A DNA stretch of 64,000 nucleotides, taken from contig CALGXX010000011.1 of NCBI GenBank assembly GCA_937935245.1, forward strand, positions 41,472 through 105,471, in the 5' to 3' direction. The position numbers and the translations under genes were made by a program. The notes below the pieces were generated by a model. It had not been told where the DNA came from. It made no database searches and saw only the letters and a list, made by a program, of their open reading frames with translations. The DNA is from an uncultured Candidatus Saccharibacteria bacterium. Its GTDB lineage: Bacteria; Patescibacteriota; Saccharimonadia; Saccharimonadales; Saccharimonadaceae. Positions 56,924 through 64,000 of this stretch are shown here, piece by piece (the first letter of the stretch is position 1; every line of letters begins with the position of its first letter).

Positions 56924-57759
56924 TGAATGTCGACCAAATAGTGAAATTGAAGAAAATATCGCAACAATTACGAAAGTCTGTTATTCGCGAATTATCGGCG
57001 GCTGGCTCGGGTCATTCGGCTGGTTGTTTGGGGTTCGCTGACGTTATGGCGGTTTTGTATTTTCACGCCATGCAATTAGATCCTGAGAATCCTAATTGGG
57101 AAGATCGGGATATTTTCGTGATGAGCAACGGTCATTATGCGCCACTTTTATATGCTGCGCTGGCGGAGCGAGGATTTTTCGATAAAAAAGAGCTGGCTAA
57201 TTTGCGAAAATTTGGCTCCAAGTTTCAAGGTCATCCGGAACGCGGCAGTCTGGCGGGAATTGAAACGACTAGCGGTCCTCTGGGCTGCGGTCTGAGTCAA
57301 GCGGCTGGTATGGCATATTCATTGCAATATTTGGGTGGTAATCCTGAGCGATTCGTTTACTGTAGTTTGGGCGATGGCGAGCTTGATGAAGGGAATGTTT
57401 GGGAAGCGGCGATGTTTGCGAAAAAATATAATCTGGCGAATTTAATTGCGATTGTTGATAGAAATAATATTCAGATTGGTGGCGATACGGAAAAGGTGAT
57501 GCCGCTAGGGGATTTGGCAGATAAATGGCGAAGTTTTGGCTGGGGTGCGCAGGAAATTGACGGACATGATCATTTGGCGATAATTCAGGCGATTGATAAG
57601 GCAAAGAACTCTCGACAGCCGAGCGTGATAATTGCGCATACAATTCCTGGTCGTGGCGTTGATTTTATGGAATATGATTACCGTTGGCATGGAAAATCTC
57701 CAAGCGCCGAGGGAGCGGAGCGGGCGCTTGCTCAATTGAGTGAAGGAGGCAGCGAATGA
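56923..57759 (+). CDS. tktA: Transketolase, N-terminal (TPP) subunit
   Basis: 278 residues. Thiamine pyrophosphate motif GDGELDEGNVWEAAMFAKKY ending in DRNNIQIGG; GHSAGCLGFADVMAVLYF and HPERGSLAGIETTSGPLGCGLSQAAG are typical. It corresponds to the first half of a normal transketolase; the second half is the next gene. Start and stop overlap both neighbours by 1-4 nt. Confidence 0.94.
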   Translation: MNVDQIVKLKKISQQLRKSVIRELSAAGSGHSAGCLGFADVMAVLYFHAMQLDPENPNWEDRDIFVMSNGHYAPLLYAALAERGFFDKKELANLRKFGSKFQGHPERGSLAGIETTSGPLGCGLSQAAGMAYSLQYLGGNPERFVYCSLGDGELDEGNVWEAAMFAKKYNLANLIAIVDRNNIQIGGDTEKVMPLGDLADKWRSFGWGAQEIDGHDHLAIIQAIDKAKNSRQPSVIIAHTIPGRGVDFMEYDYRWHGKSPSAEGAERALAQLSEGGSE

Positions 57760-58718
57760 GTTTCTTAATGGAGAATTGGCAGAATTCGGAGCTTGCGGCA
57801 ATTCGGATGGGTTTTGGCGAAGGCTTGGTGGATATTGCGAAGAAAAATAATTTGGTGGTGGCGCTGAGTGCGGATTTAATGGAGAGCGTTGGCTTTGGCG
57901 GGTTTTATGAGGAAATCGGAAAACCGCGGGCAATTGAAGTTGGCGTGGCGGAGCAGAATTTGGTTACCGTGGCGTCTGGGTTGGCGGCTATGGGGAATAT
58001 TCCGTTTGCGGCCAGTTATGCGGCGTTTAGTCCGGGTCGCAACTGGGAACAAATTCGAACGACTGTTTGTCTGAACAATCAGCCAGTTAAGCTGGTCGGC
58101 TCTCATGCTGGGCTAAATGTTGGTCCGGACGGCGCAACGCATCAAATGCTGGAAGATATTGCGCTGATGCGAAGCTTGCCTAATATGGTGGTTTTGGCGC
58201 CTGGTGATGCTAATGAAGCCAAGCTGATCGCGGCGGCAATGACTGGAGATAAACGCCCGAATTACGTAAGATTGCCAAGAGAAAAAACGGCGTTATTCCT
58301 AAATCAATCTACTTTTGAGATTGGAAAAAGTTATACGTTGAGGCACGGTAAAGATGTTGCCTTGTTTGGAACTGGCGTGATGACTTATCAATTGTTGTTG
58401 GCGGCGGAAAAGCTCGCGAATGAATATGACATTCAGGCGGAAGTGATTCATTTTCCGACGATCAAGCCGCTGGATGAGGATGCTGTGCTTGATGCGGCTC
58501 AAAAATGCCAAGCCGTCATTACGGCGGAAGAAGGGCAGATTGCTGGTGGATTTGGCTCAAGCGTGGCGGAAGTTCTTAGTGATAATTTGCCGGTAAAGAT
58601 GAAGCGAATCGGTGTTAATGACGCGTTTGGCGAGTCTGGCAAAATGTCTGAATTGTGGCAAAAGCACGGTTTGGATGTCGATTCAATTGTTCGTAGTGTT
58701 GTCAATTTTCTCCAGTGA
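57756..58718 (+). CDS. tktB: Transketolase, C-terminal subunit
   Basis: 320 residues. The pyrimidine-binding half (ESVGFGGFYEEIGKPRAIEVGVAEQNLVTVASGLA) and C-terminal domain (LFGTGVMTYQLLLAAEKLA, ITAEEGQIAGGFGSSVAEVL) complete a split transketolase. It overlaps the preceding gene by ATGA, ensuring balanced translation. An ATG four codons on is an alternative start. The stop lies in the T tract of the cassette C terminator. Confidence 0.94.
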   Translation: MSFLMENWQNSELAAIRMGFGEGLVDIAKKNNLVVALSADLMESVGFGGFYEEIGKPRAIEVGVAEQNLVTVASGLAAMGNIPFAASYAAFSPGRNWEQIRTTVCLNNQPVKLVGSHAGLNVGPDGATHQMLEDIALMRSLPNMVVLAPGDANEAKLIAAAMTGDKRPNYVRLPREKTALFLNQSTFEIGKSYTLRHGKDVALFGTGVMTYQLLLAAEKLANEYDIQAEVIHFPTIKPLDEDAVLDAAQKCQAVITAEEGQIAGGFGSSVAEVLSDNLPVKMKRIGVNDAFGESGKMSELWQKHGLDVDSIVRSVVNFLQ

Positions 58719-58721
58719 AAA

Positions 58722-58783
58722 ACCCGCCAGGAGCTACTGCCAAGATCTAATTAAAGACCTCAAAGCAAGTAGTCCTGACGGGT
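58722..58783 (-). terminator. Cassette C 3' hairpin
   Basis: On the minus strand ACCCGTCAGGACTACT (58783-58768) pairs with AGTAGCTCCTGGCGGGT (58738-58722) with one bulge and one G-U, then TTTTT. As in cassettes A and B, the wobble is allowed only in minus-strand RNA. Confidence 0.8.
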
Positions 58784-58788
58784 GTGTG

Positions 58789-58992
58789 TTATCTACGGTG
58801 ATGGCGACGATGCTGTCGCTGTATCATTTCGCAAATAACGGTGGGAAGTATGGTACTCCCCATGATGAACACCACGACTCCAAGTGGACCGTGATAGTGT
58901 GCGCATAGTGCTAGCATACACCACCAGACAACACAGAATGTTGTCATTGTGGCAATGGTAGCAACTCTCACTGTGCGGACTACGGGGCTCAC
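58789..58992 (-). CDS. Cassette C: small two-helix membrane protein
   Basis: 67 residues from GTG at 58992, with AAGGAGG 7 nt upstream. Two hydrophobic segments (MTTFCVVWWCMLALCA and LGVVVFIMGSTILPTVIC) and a His/Arg-rich end (QRQHRRHHRR). Not recognised; size and plan resemble the cassette B product without visible sequence identity. A plus-strand ORF over it is a shadow. Confidence 0.55.
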   Translation of the reverse strand: MSPVVRTVRVATIATMTTFCVVWWCMLALCAHYHGPLGVVVFIMGSTILPTVICEMIQRQHRRHHRR

Positions 58993-59015
58993 CTTAGCCC
59001 TCCTTTTTTCTTGGC

Positions 59016-59102
59016 GCTCAAGACCAAAGGGTTCTTTCGCCCTTAGACAAAGCCTCGAGCGAGAGCCATTTTATGTTACCACCAAAACAATATAATGTCA
59101 AT
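59016..59102 (-). promoter_or_regulatory. Cassette C promoter and conserved leader element
   Basis: On the minus strand TTGACA (59102-59097), 17-bp spacer, TAACAT (59079-59074). The leader contains GCTC...TTGAGC enclosing AAGGGCGAAAGAACCCTT, clearly related to the cassette B leader (AGGGyGAAAG...CCCTTTrG...TTGAGC). It is divergent from the fba promoter. Confidence 0.65.
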
Positions 59103-59160
59103 TCTCTTGGCATAGCGGGCGGTAATTGATATAATTACCATAAGTATTTTAGGGGGCAGT

Positions 59161-60072
59161 ATGGGATTATCGATTTCAGAGATTCGGAAAAACACGACGC
59201 GGGCGCGTCATTTAATGCAGCGAACACGGGCGCAGCGTTTTGCGGTTGGGGCGTTTAATATTGACAATCAAGAGACGCTGATTGCGGTGGCACGCGCGGC
59301 ACAAAAGCTCCAATCGCCAGTGTTGGTTGAGGTTTCTGACGCCGAAGTGAAGGCTATGGGTCTAGAGAACGTCCGCGATTTGGTGGACAATTATAAGGCT
59401 GAGTACGGAATTGAAATGTATTTGAATTTGGACCACGGTCCGACGGTTGAGGGCTGTAAGCGAGCCATTGACGCTGGATATGAGTTTATCCATATTGATA
59501 TTTCTCAGGCAAATCACAATGCTTCGGACGATGAGATTATTGCCAAAACTCGTGAAGTTGTTGAGTATGCCAAGTTTACTGGCGCGCTAGTGGAATCTGA
59601 GCCGCATTATTTTGGCGGAAGTTCAAATGTTCATACGGAAGATATAAATTATGAGGAAATAAAAAAGACTTTTTCTACGCCAGAGGGTGCGCGTGCGTTT
59701 GTCGAGGCGACTGGAATTGATACTTTTGCGGCGGCGATTGGCAATTTGCATGGCAAATATCCAGTTCCGAAAGTGTTGGATTTGGACTTGTTGGCTGACA
59801 TTCGTGAGGCGATTCATTGTCAAATTTCGTTACACGGTGGGTCTGGCACGCCGCTACATTATTTTGAGGATGCTGCCAAAATTGGTGTTTCTAAAATCAA
59901 TATCAATTCTGATATGCGCTACGCTTTCCGAACAACTCTGGAGAAAACCTTGCGAGAAAATCCAAATGAGTACGCCATCGTTAAATTAATGCCGCCAGTT
60001 TATGCTGCCGTACAGGAAGTGGTTGAGTCGAAGATTAAGGCGTTTAATTCCGTCAGGAAGGCGGTGGTTTAA
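59161..60072 (+). CDS. fba: Class II fructose-bisphosphate aldolase
   Basis: 303 residues. Zinc and substrate motifs: NLDHGPTVEGCKRAID, FIHIDISQANHNAS, AIGNLHGKYP and SLHGGSGTPLH. The class II enzyme cleaves fructose 1,6-bisphosphate. Promoter TTGGCA (59108-59113), 17 bp, TATAAT (59131-59136); the short leader ends in AGGGGG. It overlaps the kinase gene by one base. Confidence 0.95.
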   Translation: MGLSISEIRKNTTRARHLMQRTRAQRFAVGAFNIDNQETLIAVARAAQKLQSPVLVEVSDAEVKAMGLENVRDLVDNYKAEYGIEMYLNLDHGPTVEGCKRAIDAGYEFIHIDISQANHNASDDEIIAKTREVVEYAKFTGALVESEPHYFGGSSNVHTEDINYEEIKKTFSTPEGARAFVEATGIDTFAAAIGNLHGKYPVPKVLDLDLLADIREAIHCQISLHGGSGTPLHYFEDAAKIGVSKININSDMRYAFRTTLEKTLRENPNEYAIVKLMPPVYAAVQEVVESKIKAFNSVRKAVV

Positions 60073-61034
60073 TGGCGAAAATCATCACCGTTGGTGCGGC
60101 GATTCAAGACGTATTTTTAAGTCAATCGGACGCACTGACGCCAGTTTGCGAAAGTCCGGAGCATTGTTTTGCGCGACTGGATTTGGGGGCGAAAGCCGAC
60201 GTAAACCAGATTCATTTTTCGACTGGCGGTGGCGCTACAAACGCCGCGGTAACGTTTTCCAGGCAAGGGCATTATGCTAGTTTTATGGGCGCAATCGGTC
60301 ATGATCCAGCGGGGCAAGCGGTAATTGCAGATTTGGACAAGGAAAATATTGACACGCATTTGGTGCGATATTCGCCAAAATACAGTACGGGATATTCGGT
60401 GTTATTATTGGCTTCAAATGGCGAGCGGACAATTTTAACATACCGCGGAGCTTCAACGCATTATCATGAGGCGGATTTTGATTTGTCTGAAGAGGATGCG
60501 GATTGGCTATACGTTTCAACATTGGCGGGAAATATGCCGATGCTTCACAAATTATTCCAGCAAGCCAAACGTCGCGATATGAAAATCTGTTTTAATCCCG
60601 GGAAGAAAGAATTGGCGCAAAAGGATAAATTGCTGGGATTATTGTCCGATGTCGATGTTTTAACTTTGAATAAAGAAGAAATGCAGCAATTGGTATCTGG
60701 CGAGGATTTGGAAGTCCTGGTTAGAAGAGGTTTGAGATTAGTTCCGGTCGTCTTGGTGACGGACGGCGTAAACGGCTCAATCGCAAGCGACGGAAAAACT
60801 ATCGTGCGAGCGCTGATGTACGACGATAGACCGTCAATTGACAGAACTGGCGCTGGAGATGCGTTTGCGTCGGGATTTTTGAGCGAATGGGCGCGAAGTG
60901 GCAACTTGAAAAACTCTGTAATTATGGGCAGCGCGAATGCTAGTTCGGTGGTTATGAAAATTGGAGCAAAGGCTGGAATTTTATATGCTGGCACGGTGCT
61001 TCATGCTATGCCAATTCAAGAAAGGGAATTATAA
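60072..61034 (+). CDS. PfkB family sugar kinase
   Basis: 320 residues. Ribokinase-fold motifs: STGGGATNAAVTFSRQG and GAIGHDPAGQAV near the N-terminus, LTLNKEEMQQL in the middle, and the anion hole DRTGAGDAFASGF with the catalytic Asp. Substrate unknown; next to aldolase it could act as a phosphofructokinase, but an N-terminal insert (SPEHCFARLDLGAKADV) is not typical. Starts in TAATGG at the fba stop. Confidence 0.88.
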   Translation: MAKIITVGAAIQDVFLSQSDALTPVCESPEHCFARLDLGAKADVNQIHFSTGGGATNAAVTFSRQGHYASFMGAIGHDPAGQAVIADLDKENIDTHLVRYSPKYSTGYSVLLLASNGERTILTYRGASTHYHEADFDLSEEDADWLYVSTLAGNMPMLHKLFQQAKRRDMKICFNPGKKELAQKDKLLGLLSDVDVLTLNKEEMQQLVSGEDLEVLVRRGLRLVPVVLVTDGVNGSIASDGKTIVRALMYDDRPSIDRTGAGDAFASGFLSEWARSGNLKNSVIMGSANASSVVMKIGAKAGILYAGTVLHAMPIQEREL

Positions 61035-61513
61035 TGGCGCAAAATTTGGGAAAATTGTTGGGCGGTGACGTGAAAAAGCGTCGAGCATTAACCGAGCTCA
61101 GGCAGATGACTAGGGATGACAGTGATGTGCGATTGATTGCGGAGATATTGGCTAGAGCGCACTCGATTATTCGCTCTCTAGGCTTGGATCCGTCAAACGC
61201 TACGGCAGAAGAAATTTATCAATCACTAATGGCTATTGCGCCGAAAGTAGACAAATGGGCGCCGTTCAAGGCCTCTGAATGGGTGCTTTTGGACGTTGAT
61301 GGGCAAGTGATTTCGTTTAATCCGATTGACGTTATAAATAATTATCATTGCCAGTTGCCTCTTGGGAAGCAGCAAACAACGTATGGCAAGCGAGGCCTGG
61401 GATTTGAGATTACGCGCCGATATAAAAACCACCCGCGCACGTACAATCCAGCCGTAGAGCGAGTGGTTTGCCAGGGTGGAATTTGTTGGATTGAGCCGAA
61501 GTCTAAGAAATAA
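61034..61513 (+). CDS. Hypothetical protein in the fba-kinase operon
   Basis: 159 residues, not recognised. N-terminal half helical (AEILARAHSIIRSLGLDP); C-terminal half shows strands (WVLLDVDGQVISFNPIDV) and a basic end with two cysteines (VVCQGGICWIEP). No membrane segment. It starts at the kinase stop, so it is cotranscribed with fba and the kinase. Confidence 0.65.
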   Translation: MAQNLGKLLGGDVKKRRALTELRQMTRDDSDVRLIAEILARAHSIIRSLGLDPSNATAEEIYQSLMAIAPKVDKWAPFKASEWVLLDVDGQVISFNPIDVINNYHCQLPLGKQQTTYGKRGLGFEITRRYKNHPRTYNPAVERVVCQGGICWIEPKSKK

Positions 61514-62185
61514 TTATCGGTCGCAACAAGTTCGCTGATTTTTAATTAAATTAACCACCTCTGGAATATCTTCGGTAATTGTGTAGATTTTTTCATCGCC
61601 GTCATAAATTAGCTTATTTGGAAGCATATTTTCGCGCACAAAATCATCCCATTTGCCCCAGAATTTTTTATCAAATAAGACAATCGGCACGGGCGCCATC
61701 TTCTTGGTTTGCGTCAATGTGATAATCTCACAAATTTCATCCATTGTACCGAATCCGCCAGGGAAACAAACGTACGCGTCAGCCAGAAGCGTCATAACGA
61801 TTTTTCGTGGTGCGAAGTGAGTGAATGCGAACGAATCTGTCGTGTAGTTGTTTAATGATTGTTCGTGTGGCAAGCGAATGTTAAATCCGACTGATTTTCC
61901 ACCAGCTTCCATGGCGCCGCGGTTTGCTGCTTCCATGATTCCGCCACCACCGCCGGTGATGATTGTGTAGCCTTCTTTTGCTAGCTGAAACGCTAAATCT
62001 TTGGCTTTTTGATAATATTCATTATCTTCAGTTGTCCTGGCTGATCCAAAAAAAGTTACGGTTTTATGATATTTTTGGAGAATTTCATAGCCAGCATGAA
62101 TTTCGTCGTCGACTTTTCCTAATCTGAACATCGCAGCCTGAAGTTGCAATTCGCGCGGAATACAAACATTTTTCGGTGTCATCAT
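61514..62185 (-). CDS. LOG family protein (Rossmann-fold nucleotide hydrolase)
   Basis: 223 residues. GSARTTEDNEYYQKA, TGGGGGIMEAANRGAMEAGG and the PGGFGTMDEICEI motif define the LOG (TIGR00730-like) family, related to cytokinin riboside monophosphate phosphoribohydrolases. It probably hydrolyses nucleoside monophosphates. Its stop abuts the convergent hypothetical gene. AAAAAGGA precedes the ATG. Confidence 0.9.
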   Translation of the reverse strand: MMTPKNVCIPRELQLQAAMFRLGKVDDEIHAGYEILQKYHKTVTFFGSARTTEDNEYYQKAKDLAFQLAKEGYTIITGGGGGIMEAANRGAMEAGGKSVGFNIRLPHEQSLNNYTTDSFAFTHFAPRKIVMTLLADAYVCFPGGFGTMDEICEIITLTQTKKMAPVPIVLFDKKFWGKWDDFVRENMLPNKLIYDGDEKIYTITEDIPEVVNLIKNQRTCCDR

Positions 62186-62250
62186 TATCCTTTTTATTTT
62201 ATGATTTTAACTTTATTACTATATCATAAAATGCCTATGGTTACAATACG

Positions 62251-62279
62251 TTGACGGCAAATAATCCATCATATACAAT
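62251..62279 (+). promoter_or_regulatory. Promoter of the secreted-protein gene at 62306
   Basis: TTGACG (62251-62256), 17-bp spacer, TACAAT (62274-62279), with GGAGG in the short leader. Confidence 0.7.
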
Positions 62280-62305
62280 CAAAGCACAATCTAAATGGAG
62301 GTTTT

Positions 62306-62905
62306 ATGGAGAACAAATCAACGGCTAATAAATGGCTGATCGTGGCGGTGATTGTTATGGGTATAGTCATTGTTGCTATGGCTACTTGGATAATTGCTGG
62401 CGCTGTGTATAAAGATAAGGATTCTAGCGCTTCGGTAAAAACCAGCCAGACAAAGAAGGATTCATCTGATTCACTGGAAAAAACTCGTGGTGAAGGCGAG
62501 GAGCCATCAAATGAGGCGAAGAAAGAATATAAAGATTTCCGAACCAAAGGCGACGGCACAGGCATTCGTTTAGCTTCAGCAAGCGATGTCGATAAGTTGG
62601 ATATTGACAGTTCTTTGAAGAAGTTCTTGAAGTCTAAAGTCGGTCAGCCAATTCCAGAGCGTGAAGGTTCTGTATATGAGCCAATCATTGACCGTGCATA
62701 CGGAAAATATGCGGCAGTATATGGCTTGACGAATGCTTATACTATTATCGGACCAAAGAACGGCACTGGTGAAATTGCAATTGTTGCGGGTACGCAGCAA
62801 GGTGGTATGTCATGTTCAGACTTGAAGTCTGCGTCGGTTCCGAGCCGCTTGGTTGACGGCAAATGTGAAGTTTCTGGCTCGTCTCAAACTTATAATCAAG
62901 ACTAG
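62306..62905 (+). CDS. Membrane-anchored extracytoplasmic protein, unknown
   Basis: 199 residues. One N-terminal membrane helix (IVAVIVMGIVIVAMATWIIAG), a Ser/Lys/Glu-rich linker to about residue 70, then a small globular domain of about 125 residues with two cysteines (MSCSDLK, GKCEVSG) likely bonded. Not recognised; similar in plan to the protein at 28795. GGAGG precedes the ATG. Confidence 0.65.
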   Translation: MENKSTANKWLIVAVIVMGIVIVAMATWIIAGAVYKDKDSSASVKTSQTKKDSSDSLEKTRGEGEEPSNEAKKEYKDFRTKGDGTGIRLASASDVDKLDIDSSLKKFLKSKVGQPIPEREGSVYEPIIDRAYGKYAAVYGLTNAYTIIGPKNGTGEIAIVAGTQQGGMSCSDLKSASVPSRLVDGKCEVSGSSQTYNQD

Positions 62906-62932
62906 TTTTCATAAATATAGTAAAATAGAGAG

Positions 62933-64000
62933 GTGAATAAATTTCGCCTCTCTTCTTCATATCAGCCCACGGGCGACCAGCCGCGAGCAATTGCTCAGTT
63001 GGTCGACGGTTTGGAAAAAGGTCAGCGCGAGCAAACTTTATTAGGTGTGACTGGTTCAGGGAAGACATTTACGATGGCGAATATTATCGCTAAGCGCAAT
63101 GTGCCGACGCTGGTTTTGGCTCACAATAAGACTTTGGCGGCGCAGCTTTTTTCTGAGTTTAAGGAATTTTTTCCGGACAATGAAGTCCACTATTTCGTTA
63201 GTTATTTTGATTACTACCAGCCAGAGGCGTACATCGCTTCTAGCGACACCTACATTGAGAAAGATTCGAAAATCAACGATGAGATTGATCGACTTAGGCA
63301 CGCTGCGACTTCTGCACTGCTTACACGCCGCGACGTAATTATCGTGGCGAGCGTGAGTTGTATTTACGGCATTGGTTCGCCAGAAACTTACGCTGATATG
63401 GCTATTAAATTGACCGTTGGTGAGCGCCGAGTTCAGGACAAGTTTATCCGCCTATTGACCGACATTCAGTATAAACGTAATGACATCGATTTTGCGCGCG
63501 GAACTTTTCGGGTGCGCGGCGATGTTGTGGATATTTTTCCAGTAGGTCAAGATACTGCGGTTCGCGTGGAATTCTTTGGTGATGAAATTGAGCGGCTGAC
63601 GAAGATCGACCCTTTGACTGGCGAGATTTTGGATCGGCCAGACCAATTGATAATTTTCCCGTCCAGCCACTATTCGACGCCACGTGAGCGAATTGAAAAG
63701 GCAATTGTTGGGATTGAGAATGAATTTAATCAACGGCTGAAATGGTTTGAAGATAATGGCAAGTTTTTAGAAGCGCAAAGGCTGAGTCAGCGCACCAAAT
63801 ATGATTTGGAGATGCTGAGGGAAACTGGTTTCGTGAAGGGAATTGAGAATTATTCGCGCTATTTGACCGATCGAGAACCTGGTGAGCAGCCTGCGACTTT
63901 GATTGATTATTTTCCGGATGATTGGCTGCTTTTGGTTGACGAATCCAAAATGACATTCACGAAAGTTCGAGCACTGTATAACGGTGATCGAGACCGTCAG
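62933..64000 (+). CDS. uvrB: Excinuclease ABC subunit B (5' part, runs off the window)
   Basis: 356 codons to the right edge with no stop. YQPTGDQPRAIAQL, Walker A LLGVTGSGKTFTMAN, the beta-hairpin region YFDYYQPEAYIASSDTYI, and SVSCIYGIGSPETY identify UvrB, the damage-verifying helicase. The conserved Walker B DESH reads DESK here (Asp336-Lys339). The start is GTG at 62933: TAAAAT (62921-62926) ends exactly 6 nt before it, giving a leaderless GTG start. Confidence 0.95.
   Translation, partial: MNKFRLSSSYQPTGDQPRAIAQLVDGLEKGQREQTLLGVTGSGKTFTMANIIAKRNVPTLVLAHNKTLAAQLFSEFKEFFPDNEVHYFVSYFDYYQPEAYIASSDTYIEKDSKINDEIDRLRHAATSALLTRRDVIIVASVSCIYGIGSPETYADMAIKLTVGERRVQDKFIRLLTDIQYKRNDIDFARGTFRVRGDVVDIFPVGQDTAVRVEFFGDEIERLTKIDPLTGEILDRPDQLIIFPSSHYSTPRERIEKAIVGIENEFNQRLKWFEDNGKFLEAQRLSQRTKYDLEMLRETGFVKGIENYSRYLTDREPGEQPATLIDYFPDDWLLLVDESKMTFTKVRALYNGDRDRQ

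Noticed and set aside
58612..58908. Plus-strand 98-residue ORF over the end of transketolase and cassette C
   Set aside because: It is out of frame with tktB, has no promoter or ribosome binding site, and lies opposite the better supported cassette C gene.
1..64000. UGA recoded to glycine or tryptophan
   Set aside because: Genes such as mltG and tktB end at TGA right after their family C-terminus, and Trp positions use TGG.
1..64000. CRISPR array, insertion sequence or prophage
   Set aside because: No regularly spaced repeats, transposase or phage structural cluster was seen; the baseplate-J-like and holin-like genes are isolated members of broad families.

Overview
The window reads as a dense, mostly single-copy chromosomal stretch of a small-genome bacterium. 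It is most likely a Candidatus Saccharibacteria (TM7) / Patescibacteria relative. This is inferred from gene content and style: a cell-surface set of an FtsA-like end, a baseplate-J-like membrane protein, MltG and a LysM-CHAP hydrolase; almost no biosynthesis genes; a stripped pentose-phosphate/glycolysis block; and many lone membrane proteins. TGA acts as a stop (for example mltG and tktC), so the UGA=Gly code of Gracilibacteria and Absconditabacteria is excluded. All calls come from reading the sequence; no database was searched.

Layout. 1-7.5 kb: FtsA-like end, baseplate-J-like protein, ruvX, mltG, LysM-CHAP hydrolase, obgE, exonuclease I. 7.5-19 kb: uvrA, DedA protein, ABC exporter, a Fur-family regulator with thioredoxin, cupin and NUDIX genes, an HD hydrolase, a possible ADP-ribosyltransferase-fold protein, DUF488, uvrC. 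19-29.9 kb: secG, a membrane-anchored solute-binding protein, three tRNAs, lemA, htpX, ligA, a 7TM protein, a structured RNA candidate, a Mur-ligase-like enzyme. 29.9-39 kb: leuS, rpmF, nusB, rnc, khpA-like, a small RNA candidate, trmD, tRNA-Gln, PAP2, rmuC. 39-50 kb: aquaporin, pheS, then about 6.4 kb of accessory genes (a recently rearranged rclA/HIT segment, hydrolase, CYTH, ASCH, M16-like) before pheT. 50-64 kb: FKBP, trxB, ppa, rel, then gap, rpiB, rpe, split transketolase, fba and a PfkB kinase, and finally the start of uvrB. All three of uvrA, uvrB and uvrC are therefore present, scattered.

Two themes stand out. First, about 27 genes on both strands have a -10 box ending 5-9 nt (usually exactly 6) before the start codon, which predicts leaderless mRNAs and settles several start sites. 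A second class of genes has a proper leader with an AGGAGG-type ribosome binding site. Second, three small minus-strand cassettes (about 35.0-35.6, 55.25-55.74 and 58.72-59.10 kb) share promoter, 5' leader and 3' hairpin features but carry unrelated small ORFs. They look like conserved-flank, variable-cargo islets, and they are the strongest candidate for an undescribed element here.

Other points: a Fur operator laid over a leaderless promoter, a 231-bp perfect direct repeat around an rclA gene, a LigA without its four zinc cysteines, and two candidate structured RNAs.
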